Shown: piece after piece, positions 31,671-42,633 of the stretch
Layout: the number at the start of each line of letters is the position of its first letter
Position numbering within the stretch: the first letter of the stretch is position 1
Position numbers and translations under genes: made by a program
The notes under the pieces: model-generated
Told to the model about the DNA's origin: nothing
What the model saw: the letters and a program-made list of their open reading frames with translations, nothing else
Databases searched by the model: none
NCBI RefSeq assembly: GCF_034190915.1
Contig: NW_026947486.1
Location: 80,766,044 to 80,830,043, forward strand
DNA length: 64,000 nucleotides
Source of the DNA: Cavia porcellus
Lineage: Eukaryota; Chordata; Mammalia; Rodentia; Caviidae
Direction of reading: 5' to 3'

Positions 31671-32190
31671 CATACTTGAAGTCTGATCATGACATTCCCC
31701 TGTTTTAAGTTCTTTAATGATGTCCTTGGGCTCTTAGGTAAAGACCAAACTCCTTAGCCCAATTGACCAGCCCTGACATTTCAGTGCACTGGACTGCTTT
31801 TAACCACCTTGCTATGCTCATTTCCTACCACAGGATCTTTGCACATGCTGCTCCCCCATGGACTACTCCCTTCTCTGCCTCACCTGATTGCACCAAATCT
31901 CCCTTTGGTTATTTGCTTAGTCACTAAGGGAAGCCAACCTTGATAGTCCAAGTTCTATTTGATGCTCTCAGACCTGTCTGCCTTTCTCCTTCACTGTCCT
32001 TGTTACAGTTGCAGTTTTACCTCTATGTATGGTATCATTTCATTGTTGTTTGCCTCTTTCATCATATTGTAAGTGCTGTAAGATCAACATCACAAGCCAT
32101 TTTCCTTCACCATTGTCTCTCTGATGTCTACTACAGTGTTTGGCACACAGAAAGCTCTGAATTATATGTGTTAAATAAATGAATAAATGT
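31670..32190 (+). mobile_element. L2 3' end
   Basis: TTCCTACCACAGGATCTTTG, CACATGCTGCTCCCCCATGG, TCACTAAGGGAAGCCAACCT, TACAGTGTTTGGCACACAGA and AATAAATGAATAAATG give the L2 3' end in order over 500 bases. Confidence 0.82.
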
Positions 32191-32194
32191 CAGG

Positions 32195-32700
32195 AACAAT
32201 TTTAAATGCTAATTAAAGCAACAATGACCTATCATTGTGCCCACAGATTGGCAAAGATTGAAAATATCCAGCATGGGCAAGGATTGAAGAAAATGAACAC
32301 TCTCATTCTGCAAGTGGTGGGTGTGGAGACTGATAGTTTCTTTGTGGAGGCCAATTGGACCTTCAAATATTCACACTGCTTGATCCCACAGTTCTACCCA
32401 TGGGAATTTATTACAAGAAAATGATCACTCATGTGAATAATGGTATACACAGGAGGACATTGATTGAAGCACTATATGTAATAGGAGAGTGTTGGAAGCA
32501 ACCTAAATGTTCAACAATAAGATTACTTAAGTAAATCACAGTATATTCATAAACTTCTGTGTGACCTTTTAAAAAGATAATGTAAATTACATTTATTGAT
32601 ACGATGTTTATGATATAATCTTGAGTTACAAATAATTACGAAAATGTATGATGGTAGGACCTTTGGTTATCTAGTTGAATACTATGTCATATAAATAGCT
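32195..32700 (+). mobile_element. L1 3' region fragment
   Basis: ACAGATTGGCAAAGATTGAA, ATGAACACTCTCATTCTGCA, GTTGGAAGCAACCTAAATGT and AATCACAGTATATTCATAAA are collinear with the 3' part of old L1 elements. Confidence 0.75.
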
Positions 32701-32724
32701 AAATGCTTAAAAAAAAAGAATGCA

Positions 32725-32990
32725 GCAGGGCATGGTGGCCCAAGCCTGCAATCTCAGCACCCTGAGAGGCTAGGCAGGAGAACAGCAAATCCGAGCCCAC
32801 ATTGGGCAGTTCAGTGACTTAGTGTGACCCTGTCTCAAAATTAAAAAAATGTAAAAGGGGCCAGAGATGCAGCTCAGTGTGAATATCCTGGGTTCAACCA
32901 AGAGTTAGAAAGAGAGAGAGAGAGAGGCAGAAAGAGAGATAAAGAGACAGAGACACAGACACAGTGGGGAGAGAGAGAGGAGAGGAAATA
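32725..32990 (+). mobile_element. B1-dID dimeric SINE with GA-rich tail
   Basis: GCAGGGCATGGTGGCCCAAG, CAGTTCAGTGACTTAGTGTG, ID arm GATGCAGCTCAGTGTGAATA and GGGTTCAACCAAGAG. A GAGA/GACA tract extends the tail to about 32990. Confidence 0.87.
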
Positions 32991-32999
32991 CAAAGATAA

Positions 33000-33630
33000 A
33001 TAAGTTATTTTCTATAAGTTTTCTGCAATCTTTCACATTTTACCATATATGATTCTATATTGTGTTAAAATGCTTTATGAAAAGGCATTCGTGTAACATT
33101 TGCATAATTGAAAAAGTTTTTAAACAACATAGGAAAATAAAGATAGACTACTAAAGGTAAATTTGCATATGACCATATGTATGTGCTGTAGATAAACAGA
33201 TACATTAAAAAAATCTGAACTAATACAAAATCCTAGCAGTAGATGCTCTGGGTTGTAGGATTATGAATGATATTTATGTTCCCTTTTAGCTTGCCTACAT
33301 TTTTTGGTAATTAGTGCATGTTATTTTTGTAGTAAGAGAACATAATCATGTATCTTTCCATTTGAAAAAAAGCAGTACAACTTTTGAAATAAAGGTCCAG
33401 GATAAAAGACTACTCGTGCTGGCTGGCCTGCTGCTTGGATCCCAGTATGCAGATGTATGGGGGAGGGTTCTACTCAGGAGGTTATTCAGCGACCACAGAA
33501 ACAGAGTGAGGGACTTCGCTGGATAGCTCTAATGTCTGAGATAGTAAGCAGTGAGAGCCTGATATGTCGTCTCTGCTGCAGTGGTAAACTGCTTGCTTTG
33601 AACGCAGCCGCTGCCATCTATCTATCTATC
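33000..33630. other. Intergenic DNA without recognised features, (CTAT)n at the end
   Basis: AT-rich DNA. Short (CTAT) run at 33617-33632. Open frames lack any domain. Confidence 0.4.
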
Positions 33631-33635
33631 TGCAT

Positions 33636-33695
33636 TAGTGGAGATTGAACCAATATGCTAGCCAAGTGCTCCGCCACTAAGCTATCCCTCTAGTA
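33636..33695 (-). mobile_element. ID-type SINE fragment, antisense
   Basis: AGTGGAGATTGAACCAATAT, GCCAAGTGCTCCGCCACTAA, GCTATCCCTCTAGTAC. Confidence 0.65.
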
Positions 33696-33699
33696 CAGA

Positions 33700-34300
33700 T
33701 ACAGCCTCTTAAAAAGCCTGATACACCTGGCATCCTAAGAAGCCACTCCAAGATTGTTTGATGCCACTGCCTTGAACTGTCCTTGCTTGTGTACGAGATA
33801 TACCCTCACCTGGCTGTGTCTCTGGCTAACAGCGCATGCTTGCTCCACAGTCCACTCACTCAGCCATTTGTGGCCTGGGGTCTGAATCCTTTTTTAACAC
33901 TGGCCTTCGATCTTCTTGAAGCTTAATGTACAGCTTCTCCCTGGTGCGTTTTAGTTTGGACTTGTTCCTTCACTGATCTCACTGAACTTCTCTAGTTATA
34001 GAACCTTCCATAAGGGTCTGGCTTCCCCTTGTCCCTCTCCCAGGGTGGGGATTCAGACACACACTTGCCAAAGTCAATCTTGACATTTTAATAAGCTAAG
34101 TGAGGCCCGCAGGCTTGATTGCACTGGGTGAGTCCTGTCAACACTTTTTCTCTTGATTGCCTGTGTCTCCAGGTCTCATGTTGACTACCGTGCCTGAGGC
34201 ACATAGTCTTTCTCTAACTTGTAACTTTCAGTTTAGGTATGATCAATTTCTTATTCTTTCTACTTTGTTCCTTGGAAATATTTTGCTTCTCAACTATTTT
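33700..34300. other. Intergenic sequence without recognised features
   Basis: No gene or repeat that I can name. Confidence 0.4.
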
Positions 34301-34315
34301 GCTATATCTATTCTT

Positions 34316-34405
34316 TTTTTTTTTTTTTCTGGTACCAGGGATCTAACTCACAACTGCCTGCTTGCAAGGCAGGCGCTTATGCCACTGAGCTAAATCCCCA
34401 GCCCC
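34316..34405 (-). mobile_element. ID-type tRNA SINE, antisense
   Basis: T-run, CTGGTACCAGGGATCTAACT, CCTGCTTGCAAGGCAGGCGC, GAGCTAAATCCCCAGCCCC. Flanked by GCTATATCTATTCTT (34301-34315) and GCTATATCTGTTCTT (34406-34420). Confidence 0.94.
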
Positions 34406-34729
34406 GCTATATCTGTTCTTATCCATCATATGTTATAAGTTTGTTACTTTGAGGGAGAATTGCCCAGTAATTCTCCCACACAGAATGAAAACTGATAATC
34501 AGCTGATCCAAACTGTATTTTAAATTTCTGTTTACAAACCATCAGCATCTAATGCAATGTATTGTATGTGGTAAGTGCTTCATAGTGAAAGAATGGATTG
34601 AATAAATGCAGGTACAAAGGGTATGTAGACAAGAAAGTGAGAACGTGGAATGAATGACTCTGTGGAAGTTCAAGCACCAGTATATAAACTTACTACTAAT
34701 TGTACAAATTCATGAATTCATTTTATATA

Positions 34730-34850
34730 TTGTTTTGATTTTTTTAAGAGAGTCTTGCTATGTAGCCTAGGGTGACCTTGAACCTGTCATTCCCCTATCT
34801 CAGCCTCCCAAGCACTGCTGTTATAGGCATGCCTCACCTCACCTGAATAT
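34730..34850 (-). mobile_element. B1-type SINE, antisense
   Basis: AGAGAGTCTTGCTATGTAGC, TCAGCCTCCCAAGCACTG, ATAGGCATGCCTCACCTCAC. Diverged. Confidence 0.82.
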
Positions 34851-34911
34851 TAATCTATTAATATAAGATAGAATATAAGAATATTATATATAAGAATATT
34901 AATCTATTCTT

Positions 34912-35055
34912 TTTTTTGAGACAGGGTCTTGCTATGCAGTTCAGGCTGGCCTTGAGCTCACTTTGTAGCCCAGGCTGGTCTCAAACTTGCAAGGATCCTC
35001 CCACCTCAGCCTCCTGAGTGCTGGGATTACAGGCATGAGCCACCACGCCCGGCTT
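34912..35055 (-). mobile_element. B1-type SINE, antisense, well preserved
   Basis: TTTGAGACAGGGTCTTGCTA, duplicated CAGGCTGGCC/CAGGCTGGTC modules, GAGTGCTGGGATTACAGGCA, CCACCACGCCCGGC. Confidence 0.94.
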
Positions 35056-35223
35056 TATTAATTTACTTTTATAAGAAAGATACAAAAATAAAGTAAAAGT
35101 TCTTTTTTGTCCCATCTCCAAACCTAATTACTCCCTAGAGGTAGCCATTACAGGGCAAATATCTTTCTAAAATACTTCTTTCAATTTGTATATATACTGG
35201 ACTAAACCCAAAGGTATACTATC

Positions 35224-35867
35224 TGTGGTGGATCAACTAATGGTCAACTTGTAACACCCAGCTGAACTCAGTGTGTTGCTTAGTGTGGAAGGCCCACCTG
35301 CGGATTGCTGCCAACAGCATAAAAAGAGAACTGGTGGGGAAGATAGTATACTTTGGATTCTCCTGGAGAAACTTGTCATACTGGTTTGTCTGATATGAAC
35401 TAGCTGTTCTTTGTTGGAGGCGCTCAAGTCCTCGCTATTGCTGGGAATTGCTGTGGTTCTCTTTGGGGGAGCACTGGTCCTTACCTTGAGTGTCATCTCC
35501 TGGCTCCAGTGCAGATTCCTCAGTCTACTGGCACAGATCCTTTACCCTACTGGCTCCGAGTTTCTAGCTTCCAGCACTGACTTTTGGGCCTTCCCAGTGT
35601 AGATCCTAGATAAAGACTTTCATGAGTCACTGTCATGGGTTCTAGGCCTCCAGTTGGGCTTGTGGAGCACATTGCCATGGGTTCTAGGTCTTTACCTGGA
35701 CTCATGGAGGACATTACTGTGGGACCCATGTCATCACCTAGATTCTTTGGGTCTCTAGTGTGTGGATCGACTTGCACTCTTTTTTTATTTGACTCTTTGG
35801 ATGAATATTACAAAACAATGCTATAAATTATGTGTCCTGTATTAAATCTTTTCCTTGTAAATCTTGA
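35224..35867 (+). mobile_element. Putative ERV-type solo LTR with internal 42-bp repeats
   Basis: Begins TGTGGTGGATCAACTAATGG and is flanked by CTATC at 35219-35223 and 35868-35872. CATAAAAAGAGAACTGG near 35318 is TATA-like, and ATTAAA near 35841 is a possible polyadenylation signal. About three degenerate ~42-base units (CATGGGTTCTAGG at 35634 and 35676) lie between. The 3' end is TTGA rather than CA, so the borders are provisional. Overlapping open frames are not coding. Confidence 0.5.
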
Positions 35868-35872
35868 CTATC

Positions 35873-36580
35873 ACAGTGTCAAATGAGAAAAACATTGCAA
35901 ATCACTGCAGTTAGGCACTGCATGTATTTGTTTGTAAAAACCCTCATTGATTATGAATGTTATAGGCCTCAAAAGACATCTTTATTATGCTGAGTCTTTC
36001 CATTCTAGAGAAGAGTGTGTTTCTCCACCTAGGAAAGTTCTCTTTTATATCTCTCCATAACAGCACAAGTCTTCACCATGATTAATAAATGTCTTCTAAA
36101 TAACCGGCACACGATAAAGATTTATGATGATTTGGTAAGGATATACTTAGAATTGGAGATCAGGGAAGCCCAGTCTACTTTATATAAAAGTGGGTCCTAC
36201 TCAAGGCAAATTTCTGTTTGAAATTTTGGTGTTTCTCTTCTAAATCCTCTTCCTCAACTCAGTGTCCAATCTATATTCATGTTCCCTTGCCTGCAACCCC
36301 CAAGCCGAGTGCAGAAGTGTTGAAGTTGGATGTGCTAAATAAACACATGGTGGTGGATTTCATGTGTCTGTAAAGATCCAGGAACAGCAGCCTTCTACTG
36401 AGTCCACTTGAGGGCTGCTTTCTGGGGATCTATCACAGAGACTTAAGAGCTCGCTCTGCACGAGAGTGACTGCCTGAGAACTTCTCTGGGTGGGCGCCTG
36501 CCCAGCATGATGGTTGCTCCTTAGGTATCTGTTTCTTCCCTTCCCTGGGACAGCTCCTGTCCTCGCAAGGAAGTGCCTGA
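35873..36580. other. Intergenic sequence without recognised features
   Basis: No coding or repeat signature was recognised. Confidence 0.35.
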
Positions 36581-36584
36581 GCAT

Positions 36585-37425
36585 TCACTTCCTAAGGCTG
36601 CTGTAACATAGTATCACCAGCCAGGCAACTGAAAACAGCGGAAATATTTTATATCAATTCTGGAGGTTAAAATCCCAAAATCAAGGTGACAGCAGGCTCA
36701 TGTCCTGACTGAAATCTTGTTTTGTGCCAGCTTCAGGTGCTTTGCCATTAACCTTTGGCACTCCTTGGCTTATAGATGCATCGATCCCCCATCTTCACAT
36801 GGCCCTCTTCTCCCTATTTCCCCTCTGTGAATGTTTGTCTCTGTGTCCAAGTTTCTCTATGTGATGATACCAGTCATATTGCATGAGGACTGTGTTAGTT
36901 CGCTTTCTATGACCATGACAAAATACCCCAAAATATCAATTTAAAAGAGGAAAGTTCCTCTTTTGGTTCATGGTTTCAGAGGCTTCAGTCCATGGTTATC
37001 TAGTTCCATTGCCTTTAGGCCTGTGGTGAGGCAGAAACATCATGACAAAAAGGCATGGTAAGGAAAGCTACTCACCTCACAGTGGCCAGGAAACAGAAAG
37101 AGGGAGGAAGAAGCCAGAGACAAGATACAGTCTTGGTGGGTATGCCTACAAAGACCTATTTCCTCCAACTAGCACCCAACTGCTAAGTTTCTTCTACTTT
37201 CCAGCAGCCCATTAGATTATCATCACTGATGAGGTCACAGCCTTCATGGTCAAATCGTTTTCTAAAAGCATCATATCTGAAATACAGATGCATTTCAATA
37301 TATGAGCCTTTGGGAGATATTTCATATCCAAACCGTAACAAACGTCCATCTTATTGACTTCATTTTAACTTGATTGTCTCTGTAAAGATTCTGGCTCCAA
37401 ATTTTGGGGGGACATGGTTCAACTC
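36585..37425 (-). mobile_element. MLT1-like LTR, antisense, split by a younger LTR
   Basis: The first half (ACTTCCTAAGGCTGCTGTAA, ATTCTGGAGGTTAAAATCCC, 36585-36892) and second half (TCTTATTGACTTCATTTTAA, CTCTGTAAAGATTCTGGCTC, GGGGACATGGTTCAACTCAT, 37341-37425) belong to one antisense MLT1-type element. Confidence 0.7.
36893..37340 (-). mobile_element. MaLR-like LTR, antisense
   Basis: TGTTAGTTCGCTTTCTATGA start, ATGACAAAATACCCCAAAAT, end CCAAACCGTAACA. Same family as 17842-18221. Lies inside the MLT1-like element. Confidence 0.78.
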
Positions 37426-37555
37426 ATAGTAGGTCCCCAGACCACATTTAGATTGCTGGGCTTCACCTTACTTTCCTTCCGCTTCTCTCCACCATGGCTC
37501 ATGACACCAGAGGTAGACACAGGAATCAGGACCGAAGGTGACTCAATTGTAGAAG
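37408..37555 (+). repeat. Local duplication, copy 1
   Basis: GGGGACATGGTTCAACTCAT, CCAGACCACATTTAGATTGC, CACCATGGCTCATGAC and AAGGTGACTCA recur in order at 38463-38700. It covers the end of the MLT1-like element and its flank, so it is a genomic duplication and not a transposon copy. Confidence 0.8.
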
Positions 37556-37670
37556 ACCAAGTGGACTGTTCTCCTTGCATGCAGAACTATGACCTACGCA
37601 ATAGTTACATCAAGCCCTGTCTCATGTCCTGATATGTACAGAGCTGGCTAAACTATTTTCTTCTGCTTTC

Positions 37671-37755
37671 TCTTTTTTTGGTACCAGCGATCGAACTCGT
37701 GACCTAGAGCTTGCCAGGCAGGCACTTGTGCCACTGAGCTAAATCGCCAGCTCCT
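37671..37755 (-). mobile_element. ID-type tRNA SINE, antisense
   Basis: TTTTTTTGGTACCAGCGATC, GAACTCGTGACCTAGAGCTT, CCACTGAGCTAAATCGCCAG. Confidence 0.9.
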
Positions 37756-37763
37756 TCTTTCAA

Positions 37764-38236
37764 TTGGCTTTAAACAATACAAGTAAGGCTGGCTGAGGAA
37801 CTGATGTGTAATCCTTGAGGCAGGCTGACAGTTCCCTGTTTCCTCAACATTGTTGTGTTCCCCACAAATGGTTATGCACAGCAGGATGGCAGAGCCATAC
37901 AGCTCCAGGAATGTTTACTGGTTACGAGCCTCAATTTAAGAGGCTATGACTCCCCAGGGCACAAAAGTTTACATATCAGAAACTGAAGCAACAGCTTCCT
38001 AAATCATTCAAATGCTACTTCAATCGAGTTATTCAGACTGCGCTTTATGCATACACGCTTGTCTGCATGCTGCAGAAGTGCTTGTGCTTTACCTGGTCAG
38101 CTCAGTTCACATTGCTCATGTAATTCCTGCCATCCTCACTGTCACTCATCCTCAAGCCACTCCCTTCTTCATCACAATAAATTCTGGAAGAGGCCTTGGA
38201 TCAAGGCCTTTGTTCTGTGAATCCTCACCTGGACCA
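37764..38236 (+). mobile_element. Solo LTR of a class I endogenous retrovirus
   Basis: Collinear over about 470 bases with the minus-strand LTR at 59157-59640: AAGGCTGGCTGAGGAACTGA, CCCCAGGGCACAAAAGTTTA, CATATCAGAAACTGAAGCAA, CCTGCCATCCTCACTGTCAC, AATAAATTCTGGAAGAGGCC, TCACCTGGACCA. CACAATAAA gives the polyadenylation signal. No internal genes flank it. Confidence 0.75.
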
Positions 38237-38457
38237 GACTCAGGACCCCTTGGCTGCCCATAACTTTGAATATGTCTTAGTGTCTTTATTCTCACTGTGG
38301 GTTGTATTGGAGGTGGTAGATTGGAATTAACTTGCCAGAATCCCAATGTCTCAATGGATTACAGATAAAAACTTTCTAGACCACACGGAGTACAAGATAA
38401 GGGATTACAATATTTGGGTTGCAATATGCAATATTTAGTTTATAATATTTGCCCCCC

Positions 38458-38700
38458 TCAGGGGACATGGTTCAACTCATAGCAGACCTCCAGATCACAT
38501 TTATTTATTTATTGGTACCGGGGACTGAACTCACAACCTTGCGCTTGCCAAACAGGCGCTTAGACCACTGAGCTAAATCCCCACTGCCAGACCACCTTTA
38601 GATTGCTGGGCTTCTTCACACTGCCTTCTTCTCCCTTCTGTCCACCATGGTTCATGATGCTAGAGGTGGACACAGGTGCCAGGACCTAAGGTGACTCAGT
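38458..38700 (+). repeat. Local duplication, copy 2 (contains a SINE)
   Basis: Same sequence as 37408-37555 but interrupted by an ID SINE. The offset between copies is about 1.05 kb. Confidence 0.8.
38508..38587 (-). mobile_element. ID-type tRNA SINE, antisense, in duplication copy 2
   Basis: TTTATTGGTACCGGGGACTG, TTGCGCTTGCCAAACAGGCG, CACTGAGCTAAATCCCCACT. CCAGATCACATTTA before and CCAGACCACCTTTA after form its target-site duplication. Copy 1 has only one CCAGACCACATTTA. Confidence 0.93.
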
Positions 38701-38914
38701 TAAACTTCTGCTGCAAGGAATTTCATCTGGGACTGAGAAACAGTCTCAGGTGTGGACAGGGAATTGAAGAGGGCTGGTTTTTCATTCTGTGGACAAGAAA
38801 AGCAGCAAAAGGCAGTTCGCAAAGAGAATACTGAAGTGGATGCATATAGGAAAATAGAAAGGGAGGCACTCCCAGGCTATGAGATTCCCATTTATAGGAT
38901 GCAGAACAGGCACA

Positions 38915-39060
38915 AGGTGCTGAGCAATTGCTTTGTATCCATTAGCTCATTGCACCATCTTAACATTTACTATTATTGCCACATTAAAGATGAGGAGAGT
39001 AAGTCTTAGAAAGGTTGCTTTCCTACAGTGATCCCGCTGTTAAGTAGCAGAGGCGGGTTT
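38915..39060 (+). mobile_element. MIR SINE
   Basis: TCCATTAGCTCATTGCACCA, ATTATTGCCACATTAAAGAT, GAGGAGAGTAAGTCTTAGAA, GTAGCAGAGGCGGGTTTTAC. Confidence 0.82.
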
Positions 39061-39159
39061 TACATCTTCCTGGATTCATAGCCCTGTGCTTCCTGGAAAC
39101 ATACTAGGTTGCTGACCCTGGGTTCTAGTCCCATCCAGAGACCCAGGTGTATTCTCATC

Positions 39160-39320
39160 CTTGAATACATGAGACATCCCTGTAACATCAGAATGAAGTA
39201 CACATGTCCTAAGTGTATAGATAAATAAATTTTTATGTATACCCATGCATATATATGTATATGTACAGTATATATGTATATATATATATTTACATGCATA
39301 TGTATGTATGTGTGTTCCTT
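39160..39320. repeat. AT/TATG-rich low-complexity tract
   Basis: ATATATGTATATGTACAG, TATATATATATTTACATGCA and similar. Confidence 0.85.
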
Positions 39321-39324
39321 CCTG

Positions 39325-39750
39325 ATGCTGCCTTAAAGGTAACCATTTATCTGTCTTCCTTACCACTATAGATAAACCTGTTATTATTACTAGCTCTTAT
39401 GAGTTTTTCTTACCTATGACCTAAAAGTATTAATTCAGTAAGTGTTAAACTAAATTCAGTGAGTATTAATTCAGTGAGATTTGCAAGCTATTAGTGGCCT
39501 TTAAAACCAAGAATTTTCCCTTTTGAATAAAAGTTAATAGAGTAAAAAATATCAGAGGGTATCATATGTAGTGTTTTTTATTAGTGCATTTTTACAGTAC
39601 ATAATTACATTCATTATATGGAGTTCGTACATGTATATAGATAAAAGTACGATTTAAACTCTTTTATGATAATGGTGTGTGTGTGTTTGTGTGTGTGTAC
39701 TGGGTTGTAACAAAAAACACATTTCTCAATATGGGTCACATTCAAAACTG
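39325..39750. other. AT-rich DNA with a short (GT)n run
   Basis: GT repeats at 39674-39699. No gene or transposon recognised. Confidence 0.45.
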
Positions 39751-39754
39751 TTCC

Positions 39755-39845
39755 TAGGAGCTTGAGGTGTTGGTTGGTGGTAGAGACCTTGCCTAACTGG
39801 TGAAAGGCCCTGGGGTCCACTCCCAGAATCCATACACCCCCAAAA
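39755..39845 (+). mobile_element. ID-type tRNA SINE (diverged)
   Basis: GAGGTGTTGGTTGGTGGTAG, CCTTGCCTAACTGGTGAAAG, GGGTCCACTCCCAGAATCC. Confidence 0.72.
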
Positions 39846-39849
39846 CTTC

Positions 39850-40340
39850 AGGAACACTGTACCAGCTACCACAGACCGAGGAGAATTGTGGCCTCTTTGT
39901 CCCAGGCCTGAAATGGTGTCTGTTTCATCCAACAGACACTGGTTGAGCCCTCTAAAGGATGAATGAAAATGTCTTGCCTCCCGCGCCACCATGAGCCAGG
40001 TTTGCAGTTGGTTGTTGGCTCCCTCAGCCCAGCCTGGTGCCACCTCCTGACCTAGCAGTACCCTGAGTCCCCCGTCTCTCTGCTGCCCTCCACATGGGCT
40101 GGCACTGCTTCCGTGCTCCTTGCCTACTGCACCGTCTTGTGGGGCAGAGAGAAAATCAGCCTGATTGGCACAGGAAACAAGGGCTTTGTAAACTAGAATT
40201 AGACAGCGGCTCTTCGTAAAACCCTGACAGCTTTCCCATAAACGGGAAATAATTTCAAAATAAAAAGTTAAAAAATATTAAGGCAAATAATTGCCATCTG
40301 GTGATTTCTTTCCTCCTTGCTGCATTTCTGGCCAGGAAGG
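39850..40340. other. Unique DNA, possibly conserved
   Basis: No transposon signature. The part at 40135-40310 (GACAGCTTTCCCATAAACGG, TAAGGCAAATAATTGCCATC) is compact and repeat-free, and GCAAATAATTGC is a 12-bp palindrome. Confidence 0.3.
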
Positions 40341-40442
40341 TAGGGTTTTTTTCCCCTTTTTCTGAGTGGTACTAAGGATTGAATCCAGGACCTCCTGCAT
40401 GCTAGGCAAACACTCTGCGACTGAGTTACGTCTTCCAGCTCA
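40341..40442 (-). mobile_element. ID-type tRNA SINE, antisense (older)
   Basis: TGAGTGGTACTAAGGATTGA, CTCCTGCATGCTAGGCAAAC, GCGACTGAGTTACGTCTTCC. GTAGGGTTTT and GTAGGTTTTT flank it. Confidence 0.85.
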
Positions 40443-40915
40443 CTGTAGGTTTTTAGATAAATCTACTATTAACCCATTGAATCAATACTGGCAGACATGA
40501 GACAGATATATGACTGCTGCCCGAACTGCTACCCTCTGAATTGTCCCCACCCTGTGTCTGAGTGACATGCACCAAGCTTGTGCATGCCCAACTGCAGGGG
40601 TCTGGAACACAGCAGCTGGACTTTTCCTAACCTCAGCATGCTGCTCCCCTATGCAAAGACTGGCCCCAAGCTGTCCTCCTTGTCTTGTCGCCTTGTAGTC
40701 AAATCCCCCTGGGGGGAGGGGAAGGAGGCGCAAGCCTCACTTCTAGTCTCTTCTCCACCCAATGCCAATCTTGCTCAGCAAAGCAGAACTGCTTCTGGTT
40801 CTTCCAAATACTTTCTCACATGCACAGCTTTGCTCATGGTGTTGTTTCTACTTTGACAGCCCTTCCTTCACAGTCCCCTACCCATCAGGACCCCACTAGA
40901 GCCAACTCATTCTTT
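40443..40915. other. Intergenic sequence, possible L2 start at the right
   Basis: Cysteine-, leucine- and serine-rich open frames here show no domain. The last 60 bases read like the L2 that continues at 41320. Confidence 0.35.
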
Positions 40916-40917
40916 AA

Positions 40918-41030
40918 GATGGGATTAATGGGCGTGGTGTGGCAAGTGCCTGTGATCTCATCTACTAGGGAGGCTGAAGCAGGAGGATCTCAAGTTGGAG
41001 AACAGTGTGGGCAACTTAGGGATTTAGGAA
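40918..41030 (+). mobile_element. B1-type SINE
   Basis: GGGCGTGGTGTGGCAAGTGC, CTACTAGGGAGGCTGAAGCA, GAGAACAGTGTGGGCAACTT. Confidence 0.82.
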
Positions 41031-41180
41031 GACAGAGAGAGGAGGAGGAGGAGGAGAAGGAGAGGGAATGGGAGAGAGAGAAGGAAGATAAGAGGAAGAA
41101 GAAAAGAAAGAAGGAAAAGGAAGAAGGAGAAGAAGAGGAGGAGGAAGAAGGAGAAAGGAAGGAAGGAAGGAAGGAAGGAA

Positions 41181-41226
<46 letters not shown>

Positions 41227-41232
41227 AGAGAA
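41031..41232 (+). repeat. Purine array (GGA, GAA, GGAA, GAAA)
   Basis: About 200 bases of pure purine, ending in (GGAA)n at 41157-41183 and (GAAA)n at 41184-41226. It grew from the tail of the preceding B1. Confidence 0.97.
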
Positions 41233-41319
41233 AGATTGGGTTCAAGGCTGCATCCCACCCATATGCTGACTGTGTTCGGATTCTCCTCTGGACCCCCTGC
41301 ACCCAATGCTTACACACTC

Positions 41320-41440
41320 AGAACGCTCCTCAAGGAATTGCTTGCTTGTCCTTCTCTCCTTGAGGGCAGGGACCATGTCAGTCCCAATTATCACTGTGTT
41401 CCTATCTCCTGGCACATAGTGTTGCTCACTAAATAGTCAG
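41320..41440 (+). mobile_element. L2 3' end
   Basis: CTCCTTGAGGGCAGGGACCA, TCCTGGCACATAGTGTTGCT, CACTAAATAG match the terminal L2 sequence. Confidence 0.8.
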
Positions 41441-41608
41441 CCCTCTAAATCTTTGGGTTCTGCCTTTGAAGACTGAATCATCCACCTATCAAAAATACTA
41501 AGGATGATGTTAATCTGCACTGAACATGTACAGACTTCTTCTTCATCATGCAGTGTGACAAGCACTACTTAGTATTTGTACTGTACAAGGTGTTATTCAT
41601 TATGTTAC

Positions 41609-42056
41609 TGTTACAGCTTGTCTAGATGTCCCCCCCAAAGCCTCATGTATTTATAGGTGGGATTTTTCAGAGGTGGATTGATCTAGAGAGTATGATGCTG
41701 AGATTCAGGGTGTGTCAACATTAGATTACACAACTGATTGGTTTGGCATAGGTCTGGGTGTGGATAATGGGAAGGCCTTCCCTGGGCATGAGTACTACCC
41801 ACAAGGATGGGTAGCCTGGATAGAATATAAGGGACAGAAAGAGGATTGTCTTGGTTTGTCACTTCCTTGCTGCTGGCTGCCTTCTGCCTACCATGAACTG
41901 TTTCTCTCTGTGATGCCCCTCTGCCATGCCACCTTGCCTTGGAGCCAGTTGATTATGGACTGAAACCTCTACAAACTGTGAGCTAAATAAAACTTTGCTC
42001 CTTTAACTTTGGGTGTTGAGTATTTTGTCCCAACAATGAGAAAAGTAACTAAGACA
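41609..42056 (+). mobile_element. MaLR-like solo LTR, exact 5-bp TSD
   Basis: TGTTACAGCTTGTCTAGATG start, ATAGAATATAAGGGACAG, AATAAAACTTTGCTCC and end GTAACTAAGACA. GTTAC flanks both sides (41604-41608, 42057-42061). The open frame at 41712-41963 is not coding. Confidence 0.88.
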
Positions 42057-42061
42057 GTTAC

Positions 42062-42630
42062 CTCCTGAGGTGACATAAAGTACATGGCGGACATTCATAG
42101 GTTATATGAAAAGACTATGTTCTTTGATTTAAGAGACTTGAGCATCTAGGGTCAAGGATCCCAGAACTAAATGCCTGTGGATCCTGAGGGACAACTGCAT
42201 CAGTAAACAGAACAGAACCAGGGGATATGAAGCCTTCTAAGTGTCAGTAGGGACACGTGGATTTACTCTAATACCTCAGTCACTCATTGGCAAAAAATCA
42301 GGCTCTTCTTTCAGTCATGGTCTACACCCAGAGCTGGGCTCACTTCTAATTAAGGTGGTTGGGGACTTGGATTTGATTTGTGTGGTACCTGAAAGGTCGT
42401 CACCTCCAGAATATTCCCATCTCCTAAACTGGCCAAAAGATGGCTGCTCCTATGCTTCCAATGCTGAGGTGCCTAGGAGAGGAAAGAACACGACTGGGGT
42501 TTAGTCCTTGATTCCACATGTGATTCTATCCTCCAACTTCACTCTGCTTCCTGAAAGAAGTATGTCAAAGCAGCCAGATGAGCAGATCCAAGGAGACAGA
42601 TACAACATCTTCAATAATGCACTGCCACTC
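42062..42630. other. Intergenic sequence without recognised features
   Basis: No gene or repeat recognised. The open frames have no known domain. Confidence 0.4.
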
Positions 42631-42633
42631 TTT

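Noticed and set aside
41712..41963. 83-codon plus-strand frame
   Set aside because: It falls entirely inside a MaLR-like solo LTR with an exact TSD.
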